A stretch of DNA of 64,000 nt. It comes from Moniliophthora roreri (taxonomy: Eukaryota > Basidiomycota > Agaricomycetes > Agaricales > Marasmiaceae). This document shows, one piece after another, positions 21,662 to 33,033 of this stretch. The stretch covers positions 248,001 to 312,000 of the forward strand of contig LATX02000181.1 of the NCBI GenBank assembly GCA_001466705.2, given 5' to 3'. The notes under the pieces were generated by a model. That model made no database searches and had not been told where the DNA came from. It was given only the letters and a program-made list of their open reading frames with translations. A program made the translations under genes and the position numbers. Position 1 is the stretch's first letter; each line of letters starts with the position of its first letter.

Positions 21662-24209
21662 ATGGCTACTGTGCAAGGCGCTCATGCCTTCACAATGAAC
21701 ACTAGAGATGTTAACCACGTCGGCAGAGACATGCACACCCACTATCACACTCACTCTCATACAGAGCTTCCTCCTCAACTTGGTGAGTCTCATGTCCCTG
21801 TTACACGGATTTAATACTCATGAATTCTGAAAAGACTTGAACATTCATTCTGAAGCAGATCTCCATACTGCGTCCACGAGGATAACCTATCAACCTCCAA
21901 TAATCCCTAAGTCCACCGACCCCTCGCTCCCTAGCAGCCTTCGGTACTCTCTACTGATGTTTCAAGAGAAACAGGGGTACCCTTTCTGGTGTCCGGAGCC
22001 TGGAAGTGAGCGATCATTTCGCGGAGAGGGAGGACTCATGATTGGAGACGTCGGGATTGTTCATCACGATAGACCATTCGACTTTCTCTTCAACATCACC
22101 TATCCAGCAGATCATTATATAAACTATCGTGGCGTTCCGGCAGGGTTCACTCATCTCCCACTGGAGGATCTCGATATTAATCGAGTGGCCGAATACCGCA
22201 GATGTAGTAGTCACGTTGTCCATCCTAAGTATGCGATATCAAGAGATACGGTCTCCGATCCTTGGTTACCAGGGTGCGTAGCGTATCACACCATTTTCAG
22301 TTCGATAATGCTCACAAATGCACCAGATTTTCCAGTTATCACTGGCACTTTACGCCTACTAATCATGAAGGCGCTCTATTGGTCCTTCCTAAAGGTAGCT
22401 CAACTGCGACACTCGAAAACAAAGCAGTATTTCGTGACTACGCGAAAAAGCATGCTAACGAGTGGTTTACATACGCTGAGGCGCGCCGGGGGAGGATGTT
22501 TCCCACTGGAACTAATCCCTCGCTCTACGTGATAACTGGTTGGGAGAAATGCTCCTCTTGGGGTGTTTCCTCTTTGTTCATTCCTCCATCTATCAGCCCT
22601 AAAGCAATCAAACTCAGGTTTAGTATTGCTGGGGATGACAATTTCCTCTCGTGTCGGTGGGCTCATGAGTCCCAATACGATGAATCACGCCATGGTAGTG
22701 ATTGGTATGAAACCCAATCGGTATTCGCTCGAGGTTTCAAGATATCCAAGCGACGGAAAAAGACAAAAGTGAAAGTTCGCGATATCACAGCAACTACTGT
22801 CAATGTAGAAAAGATCTTGGATTTACCTCCCAGTACTTCCGCTAGCAGCTCCAGCTACTATTCCAATTCTGCATCTGGCACCTCAAGTAATCATGAATAT
22901 GGATACAGCTCTGGAGGTTACACTCGTCCCATGGCTCTTGCGCACCCTGAGGATGACATTTCCATTAGTGATAGTGCTACTCAGGAACAATTAACAGTAA
23001 GTTCTTTATGCCTAGCATTCCGACTATGATATGAATTCTTGGCAGTTTCATCCCTGCAACCTTATAAATGACTTTTTACTCGAGGCGGCTTTGAATGCAG
23101 GTGACATTGCCATATCGCACGACGATGATTGGATTTCTATACTTGACGAGGTACGCAATCACGATACAACGAGTGGCACCTGATTAAATGTACGTTGCAG
23201 GGTATTATGGCCCTCAAAGACATGAGATCTTTTTTCCAGACTTTGTGTTCCAATTTTGACTTCTTTGTCCATGGAGGTCAGTAGAATCTTATATCGCATC
23301 CGAACGTTCAAGGTTTACTGATCTACGTTTGATAATGGCATCAATTCACAGACACGATCTACATTGAAAATTCTCCAATACACAGAGAACAGTCTGATTC
23401 ATTGTTCAACATTGTCCTCCAGAAGGCTCGTCCTAGTAGACGTGGTGAGTGACCAAGTACACAAAGCAATTTAATAGCAACTAATGATTTCATAAGGCAA
23501 TCCCTCGGCAGATCAAATGCATCCTACAAGCATACCAAGTCGCGGAGACAAGGGTAAGAGCATTGGCTTTCCGTCGAGTGTGGCTGACAGTCGGTTAGAC
23601 CGCCAACAGGAGCAACGTCGCGACTCTTCAGCTAGACCCAGGACATCTGGACGGCACGTCTACATAACCAACAGATATGTGGACAGTAGCGCCATGAGTG
23701 CTATAGTAAGTCATGGGAATGAGGGTAAGGGCATTTGTTTCCTGTCGACTGCGGCTGACTGTCAGTTAGACCACCAACAGGAGCAACGTGGCGACTCTTC
23801 AGCTGAACCCAAGACATCTAAACTACATACCTACAAGACCAACACATATGTGGGAAAGAGCGCCATGAGTGCTATAGCAAGTCATGAGAACAAGGGTAAG
23901 GGCATTTGCTTTCTGTCGACTGCGGCTGACTGTCGGTTAGACCGCCAACAGGAGCAACGTGGCGACTCTTCAGCTAGACTCAAGACATCTAAACTACACA
24001 CCTACAAGACCGACACATATGTGGGAAGGAGTGCCATGAGTGCTATAGCAAGTCATGGGAATGAGGGTAAGGGCATTTGCTTTCTATCGACTGCGGCTGA
24101 CTGTCAGTTAGACCACCAACAGGAGCAACGCCACGACTCTTCGGTTGTACCCAGGGCATCTAAACTGCGCACTCACGAGACCGACACAGATGCGGGAGTA
24201 GCACCATGA
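21662..24209 (+). CDS. P3: agaric tandem-family protein with four C-terminal repeats, tail truncated
   Basis: Seven exons join in frame (21662-21782, 21835-22273, 22327-22996, 23046-23150, 23201-23276, 23352-23444, 23497-24209), giving 738 residues. The core is closest to P1 (same WLPG, SSYHWHF and [10 protein letters not shown] variants). The last exon carries four tandem GKGICF-type units, the most in the array. Relative to P2, one A is missing in GCGGGAGTAGC near 24195. This shifts the frame and ends the protein at DTDAGVAP, so the EDDWDGQDI tail is lost although its DNA is still present downstream. The promoter also differs: 22 bp containing the TATA-like box of P2 are absent at 21580/21581. 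Whether this copy is expressed is therefore doubtful. Confidence 0.85.
23540..24205 (+). repeat. Four in-frame 171-bp coding repeats of P3
   Basis: The GGTAAG landmark recurs at 23556, 23727, 23898 and 24069, exactly 171 bp (57 codons) apart. The first unit is the most diverged and matches the single-unit form of the other copies. The last three are near-identical, indicating recent expansion by unequal exchange or slippage. Confidence 0.9.
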
Positions 24210-24779
24210 ATGCTAGCACGACCGTTTATGGCCAAAGTGAACTGTCAGAAGACAACTGAGACGGCCAGGATATTGTCATCAGCAAATTCCGGAAAAAATT
24301 ACGACGGGCTAGCGGGGAATATGACACCCACCACCAGGTCCTAGATCTGTTTTGGGTGAGTGTGACCATGTACTGTATATAATTGAGTGTTACCGTACCT
24401 TGAGAATATAACGTCGTGTTTCTGCCATTGGAGAATATTACCATGTTAAAAGTTAGGTACTGCGAGATACTGTTGAGGCTTCAAATTCTCCGGCATTGGC
24501 ACTGTACTTTAAAAGTTAGTGAGAACCCGAACATTGTTGTACTTCGTAAAGATGTTGTACAAGCGGAGATGTTTATGGAGAACGTGAAAAGAATCAAGCT
24601 GAATTTGACTGCGTTCAATGTATCAAACCCCGTCGAAGTGGCAAAATGGCTACAAAAAGAAACCTCTAGTCATGTCCCGAATCTCTCCGGATACAAAACC
24701 ACTTCTGCTTCTGCCGCGTCAGGATGAACAAGTCCAGTGAGAAAAGCCCGGCGTTGGCCGGCGATTCTCAAGGAACTAC

Positions 24780-27440
24780 GACGCGGGGGACAGCGGGAGG
24801 ACAGCGAGAGACTAGTATCATGAAACGTGGAGCTTCGCCTCTCAATATCTCGGCTTGAAAGCAAGCACTCCAACCACCTCGCTAATCGATTCCTCAGATT
24901 GGTGACCCAACAAATCGCATCTGCCTCGTTGGTGTCGACATGAAAAGGTACAACGACCAGAAAAGTCGGTGTCCAGCATGCGACGTCCAAGGTGATTCGG
25001 GTACACTGCGCACGGCTACCAGATATCGTCGTCTCCTAAATTGCGTGGCGAAAGTTGTTCTGGCAGGATATAGCGTTGGTTGATACGGGGAAAAGAAGGT
25101 CATAGTATGGATCAAGGGGGACAGAGCGGATGTTTTCACATGCTCTGTTACTCATCCTGTAAGACAGGTGAGAAAGTCGTGTAAATCTGAGACACACAAC
25201 TCATTACCTGCTGCTCGCCTCCGTTTATCCGAGATACCCATAGCCCAAGTAAAGCTGTCTTCACCTGGGGCTTAAAACCTTTGCGTTATCATGCGCGGAA
25301 CGTGCACAATATGAATTTGCCGCCGAACGACCTGCCTGGATGTATTGGCCCATGGCTGACCTCTTGTCGTCTGCACGAATAGGTGCCAGTGTCAGAATTC
25401 CCAGGCCGCTTCAAATTAGAAGACAACCAGGGTCCGATAACCCATAGGAGGTAGATGCAGGTCCCTCAAAGTTTTGTGACCCATTCTCGCATAGAAATGA
25501 CCGTAGCGCTCATCGACCGCCAGACGGCTGCAGTACAGAAGCGGGTGAGATTGATACCTGAAAAGTCGAAACGATAATTAACACAACGTACAGTACTATA
25601 GCACGGCGAATGCCTACAAGATTTGCACTATGCATAGTAGCATAGACTGTCGATTCCATAGAGACCGTTTTGAGTCAGGAATCGCCAGTGCACTATAATG
25701 CATCCGGACCTCGGTTATCACGAGCTGAGAGCTTGCCTTGGGAATCATGTTGTGCGAGCGTATCATCCATATCCTGGCGCGCTTCGATCGAAGAACAGTC
25801 CTATAGGCGTATATAATGTTCACTGTAAAAAGCCAATCAGAAACTCGAATTACTGGATAACACCTTGCTTACCTACACCCCCTACACTTAGTATCACCAT
25901 AAACGATCAGATTGGTAGTGCTTTCCATCTTCAGTTCACGCCGTTGCATCATCGTCCAAGATGAACGGGCGTGATAACGACTTCCTAATTGCCGACCTCC
26001 ATAACACCCAATCGACCGACACATCATCCTGAGAAGCGACCTGACCACAACATCCATCACCTCTCCGGGTTTCTCGCCTAACGAACAGTATTCGCCTCCT
26101 CTGCGCCAATATGAACGTATTTCACGTCGTGAAACCTCGATAACCCGTCGGCGGTTCGGAAAGAGGTTCCATAGACGTTACGGCCAGGTGTTGATGAGAA
26201 AACATGTCGAGATTTGTCTCCCAAATTTTCGTAGCGAAATTCGGGCTGAGAGGGTGCGAATGACGAGTCGTTGGTAGGTGAGAGCGCAAAGCGGCGGGGA
26301 CGAACTCGGAAGATCACGTTGATGCTATGAGTCAGCGACCAAAGGTCTAGACCAAGGTTAGCGGCGATATGTTAGGTTCATTGTCGGATAGCGGAGATTA
26401 GTGTTCAAAGTCAACCCTTGTACTAGTTTATCTCGATGATGAGAAGGGTACACGTAGCGTAAAACATGGAACTCACCAGGAACTCCGAATGCCCTTTCCT
26501 CTCGCCAGCCGCACTCCATCTCTTTTCTACGCAACTCCAAGCTCTCTAGCACAAAGAAATGCACACCGGTGTGAAATCCGTAAAGACGGTCGGTATCTCG
26601 CTTCGGATAATGCGAAGGTCAACGTATGGAGCTGTAGCAGGACAGATGAAGCAGGTAGAGGAGAGTATCCAGCCGACAATTCGAGCGACAATATGGTGGC
26701 TGTTATCTTAGCTGGGTGTCGGGCTTTGAGAAAAGCTGTCATAGGATTAAACTGAACACTATGAGAGACAGGTTGAATAGAAGACGGACCTCGCCACGAA
26801 GATTATCGTCATCTTCTCCCTTCCGTCGCACCGTATCCCCGTATGTGAGTCATGAGAGGTTCAGCTGTAGCCTGTTGGCATTCCCGTGACGTGATGTTCT
26901 TCCACCAATTGAAGTAAGGTGGCCGAAGTGGGTTCTTTATTGGTGTGTACTTCGTATTCTGAAAGATAGTCGCTATGAGGAACACTTGCAGGTTCGATAC
27001 AAGGTTGAAAGTTACTGTTGGGGCCTTTGTTCCTTTTACCGCGCACCCAGTGGCTTGAGGGACAAAAAATCTTATGAGGTGTTCGCGAATCTTGGATATC
27101 ACCCCACATTCGAACCCCGAATCACTGAGCATTCAACGGTCCAGATTGGGTCCAGATATCTATTGCAGTCGTCGACCTAAAAATCTGAAACCTCGTCATC
27201 GACTGGTTCCTCAAGTGAATTATTGTCGACGTACCTGTTTGAATCCGCAAAAAAAGGCTTGCATACTGGGGAATTGGTGTTTACACGGCAAAGCCGAGAG
27301 GAATGAGCAAGGGAATGACATTGAGAGCTAAGCGCAAAATCCGCTAGCCCGGGTTAGTCCATGGACCGGTTGCCGAAGGCACTTCTCCGCCGCGCCGCGC
27401 CACGAGTGCCTCCTTGGTTGTCTCCTGAGTCCTTACGACG
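24780..27440 (-). pseudogene. M unit C: decayed minus-strand repeat unit
   Basis: The second module on the minus strand reads TPTFLVVVPFHVDTNEADAI, CWVTNLRNRLARWL at about 24880-24990. The first module (SFAPSQPEFRYENLGDKSRH, KYVHIGAEEA) is at 26078-26317. Deletions relative to units A and B remove about 100 bp near 24860. Its 5' end faces P4. No uninterrupted gene can be assembled. Confidence 0.4.
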
Positions 27441-27522
27441 ACCCCGGCGCTAATCTGTCAAGGTTCCATCATCGCATCTGGCACCTGGCAAGCATCTGGT
27501 AAATAATTGCGTGATAAAATGC

Positions 27523-27531
27523 TGTATGTAT
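27523..27531 (+). promoter_or_regulatory. Degenerate TATA-like box of P4
   Basis: GCTGTATGTATAGTCT is the P4 version of the core promoter block, about 100 bp before the start codon. One base change interrupts the TATATAT run, leaving TGTATAG. Confidence 0.4.
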
Positions 27532-27625
27532 AGTCTAATAATGTGTGCAATCGTTCATAAGCTATTTCTTGCTTACCTTCTATCCCCACGTTCGAAACGT
27601 GCAAACCCAAAAATCGGTCCTTACT

Positions 27626-29796
27626 ATGGCTAATGTGCAAGGTGCCCACGCCTTCACAATGAACACGGGAGACCTGAATAATGTCAGTGGGGACATGCAC
27701 ACGCACTATCATAGTCACGCTCGTGTAAAACTTCCTCACGAACTCGGTAAGTCTCATGTCTCTGTTGCACCCTAATTCAATGTTCACGAGCCCTTAAAAG
27801 ACTTGAATATTTATTCCGAAGTAGATCCCAATGCCGCGCCCACGAGGATAATCTATGGACCCCAAATGATTCCTAGGTCCACTGACCCCTCGCTCCCCAG
27901 CAACCTTCGGTACACTCTATTGATGTTTCAAGAGAAACAGGGATATCCTCTCTGGTTTCCAGAGCCTAACTTCCAGCTACCACTTGAATACAAGATAGAA
28001 GGACTCAGGATTGGTGATGTCGGGATTGTTCATCATGATAAACCATTTGACTTTCTCTTCAACATTACCTATCCAGCAGATCATCCTATAAACTATCGTG
28101 GTGTTCCAGCGGGGTTCACTCAAGTCCGATTGGAGGATCTTGATATCAATCAGGTGGCTGAGTACCGTCGGAACGATAGTCATATTGTTAGACCTATGGA
28201 TGTGTTATCAAAGAGTAGGGTTCCCAATGGAAATTTAGAAGAAGGGTGTGTAATATCTTCCACTTTTTTTTTTTAATCTGATTGATTCAGTAATCCAGCA
28301 GAATCCACAAATCCTATCAATTTTCACCTGCCCATTCTGAAGCTGCTCTCTTGATACTCCCTGAAGGCAGCTCATTTGCTACACTTGAGAGCAAGGCCAT
28401 ATTCCTCAACTATGCAAAGGAGAATGCCAAGGAATGGTTTTCATATGCTGAAGAACATCGAGGCAGAATATTCCCATCCAAAAATCCCTCACTATACTTG
28501 ATAACTGGCTGGGAGAAGTGTTTCTCTTGGGGCATATCTTCACTATGCATCCCTAACCACATTAGCACAAAAGCAGTCAGTCTCCAATTCGATGTTATTG
28601 GGGATTTCCATTTCAAGTACAATTGGGGCCATGTCACCCGATTTGATGAGTCTCGCTGTTACCCAAGCACCAAGTCATCAGGGCATGGGCCAATTGCAAA
28701 TCAAACAGTATTTGCTCAAGGTTTCAAAATATCAAAAAGACGGAAGAAGGAAAAAGTCAAGGTTCGGGATATCACAGCAACTACAGTCAATGCAGAAAAA
28801 GTCCTGGATTTACCTCCTGGTACTTTCAATAGCAATTCCAGCTATTATTCTGCATCTGGCTCCTCAAGTAGTCATGGATATGGATACAGCTCTGGGGGTT
28901 ACAGTCAATCCACAACCCTTGCAAACCCTGAAGATGACATTGCCATTGATGATAATTCTCTTCAGGGACAATCAACAGTAAGTTCTCTATAGCAAGCATC
29001 CTGCTCATAATATGAACTCTTGACAGTTTCATCCCTGTGACTACATAAATGACTTTTTACATGAGGTGACTTCAAGTACAGGTTCAGAATGTGATATTGC
29101 CATATCACATGATGATGATTGGATTTCTATGCTTGACGAGGTACACAATCACAATCCATTTGGTATGTAATGGGTGACATCTGATGAAACACACAATGCA
29201 GAGTTCTACAACCCTCAAAGATACAAAAAAATTTTTCTGGACTTTGTGCTCCTCTTTCAAGTTCATTGTTGATGGTGGTCAGTAGAATCTCATATCACAC
29301 CTGAAGGTTCAAGGTTCACTGATTTATGCTTGATAATGGCCTTAATTCTCAGATGTTATCTACTCTAAAAAATTCCAAACACCCACTCTGCATCCATTTT
29401 TTCCTCCACGGGTATTATCTTTGTTTCCATTCAAGGTCTACCTTGAGAAGGCTCGTAGTGGACATGGTGAGTGACCAAGTACACAAAGCAACTTAGCACT
29501 AACTAATGACTTCATAAGGCAATCCCCCAGCAAGTCAAATTCATGGTACAACCATAGCAAGTCATGGAAATGAGGGTAAGGGCACTTGCTTTCTGTCAAC
29601 TGTAGCTAACTGTCAGATAGATCGCCAATGGAAGCAAAGCAATGACTCTACGGCTAAACCCAGGGCATCTAAACTGCGCAACCATGAGACCGACACAGAT
29701 GCAGGAAGTAGTGCCATGAGAGCTAGTACATCCGCTTATGACCAGAGTGAACTGATAGAGGGTGATTGGGATGGCCAGGACATTGTAGGCCCTTGA
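27626..29796 (+). CDS. P4: agaric tandem-family protein, single C-terminal module, CpG-poor 3' part
   Basis: Seven exons join in frame (27626-27746, 27801-28245, 28302-28977, 29027-29140, 29202-29277, 29353-29466, 29519-29796), giving 607 residues. The exon 3 start could be 3 bp earlier, because CAGCAG offers two acceptors. The N-terminal motif is altered ([14 protein letters not shown]) and the His run shortened. The core has [30 protein letters not shown] and [17 protein letters not shown]. One GKGTCF module remains, followed by [12 protein letters not shown] and TGA. From about 28250 to 29700 CpG is scarce (about 6 in 650 bp by eye, against about 30 in the same part of P5), yet the frame is intact. 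P5 is its nearest relative by gap pattern. Confidence 0.85.
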
Positions 29797-30119
29797 ATAT
29801 AAGCCGAACATTCTTGTGGTTTATAAAGATATTGAAGATACTTACGGAGAACATGAAAAGAATTGAAGTGTATTTGATTGCATTTGATGTGTATCTTCCT
29901 ACTAGAACTCTAAATGATACACCAAACTATCAAACCGTGTCGAAGTGGTGAAATGGCCACAAAAAAAGCCTCCGGTCATGCCCAGAAGGCCGAATCTCTC
30001 TTAGATCAAAACTGCTTCTACGTCTGCCACGTCAGGTCCAGCAAGAGAAATGCCCAGCATTGGCTAGCAATTGTCAAGGAACTGCAACCTGGGGGACGGC
30101 AGGGACAGCAAGAAGTTGG

Positions 30120-32830
30120 TGCCGTGAAACGTGGGGCTTCGCCCCTCGATATTTCGGCTTGAAAGAGAGTAGAGTAGGACCTTGTGTACCAACGGCCTAT
30201 CCAGATGAAGGAATACGGGTTCATACCGGTGTGCTTGAGCGGGAGCTCCCCGACAGGATCTAAAGCATCCGCACCGATTCTGGGCCTCGGTATCTCCTAG
30301 CATAATAGCACGACGGTCTTCTTCTACACCTCAGATACAACGTCTCACGTTTCCCGAATCCCAATCGCCTCGTTCATCGACTCCTCCCAACAAACCACAC
30401 CTGCTTCTTCTGCTTCGACATGAAGGAGTATAACGACCAAAAAAGTCGGTGTCCTGCGTGCAACTTCCAGGGTGATTCGGAGTGCGCCGTACATGGCTAC
30501 CAGATGCTGACGATAAATAGCATGATGTAGCGTTGGTTGATGCGGAGAATAGACGTGGTCCGGATCAAGATGACAGAGCGGATGTCTTCGCATGCTCTGT
30601 TACTCATTCTCTAAGACGGAGGTGAGAAAGTCATATAATTCCGAGACGCATCACTCATTACCTGCCGCTCGCCTCCGTTTATCCAAGGTACCTATAACCC
30701 AGATAGAGCGGCCTTCGTCCGGGGCTCACACCTTCGAATTATCATGCATGGAACGTGCACAATACGGATCCACCGACCTCCCAACGACCTGCTTCCCGAG
30801 CCAGCCTAACGACCTCCCTGGATGTATCGGCCAACGGCTGACCTCTTGTCGTCGGCACGAATAGATACAAGTATCGGGATTCCCAAGTCGCTTCAAGTTA
30901 GGAGGCAACTAGGACCTGGTGCAATAGAAGGTAGAAATGAGTCCCTCGGAGTTTCGTGACCCGTTCTCGCATGGAAGTGACCGTAGCGCTCATCGACCGC
31001 CAGATGGCTGCAGTACAGAAGCCGGTGGGACTGATACCTGAAGAGTCGAAACGATAATCAACGCAACGTACAGTATTATAGCACAGCAAATACCTACAAG
31101 ATTTGCGCTATACGTGATAGCATAGACCATCAATTCGGCGACGACTGCTTTGAGCCAGGAATCACCAGCGCACCATGGTGTATCCGGAACCTCGGTTATC
31201 CCGAGCTAAGAGCTGCTTTGCGAATCATGCTGTGCGAGAATATCATTTATATTTCGGCATGCTTTGATCGAGGAATAGGGCGTCTATAGGTGTGTATAAC
31301 GTTCGCTGTATAATGGTGATCAGAAACTCGAATTACTGGATAAAATCTTGCCTACCTGTACCCCTGTACTTGGTACCACCATAAACAACCAGATTTAGAC
31401 TGCCTTCCGTCCTCAGCCCTCGCCGTTGCATCATCGTCTGAGATGAACGGGCGTGGTAACGACTTCCTAATTGCCGACCTCCAAGCACCCAATCCACGGA
31501 CGCATCATTCTGAAAAGCGACCTGACCACTATATCCATCACCTCCCCAGGTTTCTCGCCCAACGAATGATATTCTCCTCCTCTGCACCAACACGAACATA
31601 TTTCACGGCAAAAAACCAGGGTGTCCAGTCAGCGGTTTGGAGAGAGGTTCCAGAGACACCACGGCCAGGTCTCGATGAAAAAAGATACGAAGGTTCATCC
31701 CTCAAAGTTTCGCGACGAGTTTCGGGCTGAGAGGATGCGAAGGACGTATCGTTGGTAGGGGAGATTGCAAAGCGGCAGGCGCATACTGGGAAGATCACGT
31801 TGGTGCCATGAATCAGCGACCAAAGGTCTAGACCAAGGTTAGCGATGAGGTGTCGTTGTCGGATGGCGGGTATTGGTGTTCGAAATGAAAGCTGGTTCTG
31901 GTTGACCTCGATGATGAGAAATGTTATATGTAGCGTGAAATATGAGACATACCAGGAGCTCCGAACGGGTTACACCTTTTTCTCCAGCGAGCCTCACTTC
32001 ATCGCCTTCTTCCGTCACTCTGAGTTCTCTAGCACGCAAAAAGTTGAAGTTATGGAATCTGTAAAGATGGTCTGCGATTTGCTTTGGACAACGTGATAGC
32101 AACGTACAGAGCAGCAGCGGGACAGGTGAGGCAGGCAGGGGATAGTAGCCAGCCGACAGCTTGAGCGACAATATGGAGGCCAGGTATTCCAGCTGGATGT
32201 CGGGCCCCGAGGGGAGGTGCATCGAGTTCTAACTGAAAACCATAAGAAACGTTCCAGGTGGATAAAAATGATCCTCACCACAAAGATTACTATCTCTGAC
32301 CCTTCGTCGCTTCGAATCCCAGATAAAACGCGTATCTGAGACACGTGGAACTCAGCCGTAGGTATTCTCATGTTGTGAGAGCGAGGCGATGTTCTTTCCC
32401 AGTCATGAGATGGAAGAGGGTGACCGGAGTGGTTCCTGTACTTCGCTGTCGTTTCCTGAAAGATAGTCACTGTAAGGAACACTTGCAAGTTCAATACAAG
32501 ATTGAAACTTACTCTTGGGGCCTTCGCTCCTATACCTGGTTGCTTTATCGGCGAAAAACTCCTATTCTTTCTGAAATGTCCATTGGGGCAGTCGTCTACC
32601 TAAAATATGAGAGCTCGTCATCAACTGATTGTTCAAACGATAGTTATTGTCAACATACCTGTCTGGATCCATGAAAAAGACTTTAACACTGCGAAGCCGG
32701 GAGGAATGAGCTAAGCGCAAGTGTAATAGTCCATGGACCGATTGCCGACGGGACTTCATTTCGAACGCCTCTTCCTTGCTTTCTTACCACGACAACCAGA
32801 CCAATCACCGCATCTGAGAAATAGTTACAG
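30120..32830 (-). pseudogene. M unit D: decayed minus-strand repeat unit, not followed by a P gene
   Basis: The first module (FAISPTNDTSFASSQPE, KYVRVGAEEENIIRWARNLG) is at 31538-31798. In this copy the Trp codon after the motif is intact where units A and C have TAG. The second module (TPTFLVVILLHVEAEEAGVVC) is at about 30395-30470. The minus-strand interval 31950-32220 has an open stretch with ELSAGYYPLPAS-like sequence. The 5' end of this unit at about 32.8 kb should face a P gene, but the double HET gene starts there instead. Confidence 0.4.
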
Positions 32831-33033
32831 GCATGGACATCACACCCCTATTAATTCCAATCTATGTATCACAGTTGCATCCCTCGGGCGCCAGAAATAT
32901 TACGTTAGGCTCGGCGGTGTACTTTAGGGCAGGCTCAAAGCCTCGTGCAGTCTTCGTGTCGTCGGCTGGCACTTTTGACACGAGGAATGAATACCTGTTC
33001 ACCTTCTGCTGAGTCCTGAAAATCACCGAGACC

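Noticed and set aside
23540..24205. CRISPR-like array from the 171-bp repeats
   Set aside because: The repeats are long, contiguous and coding in a spliced eukaryotic gene, with no spacers.
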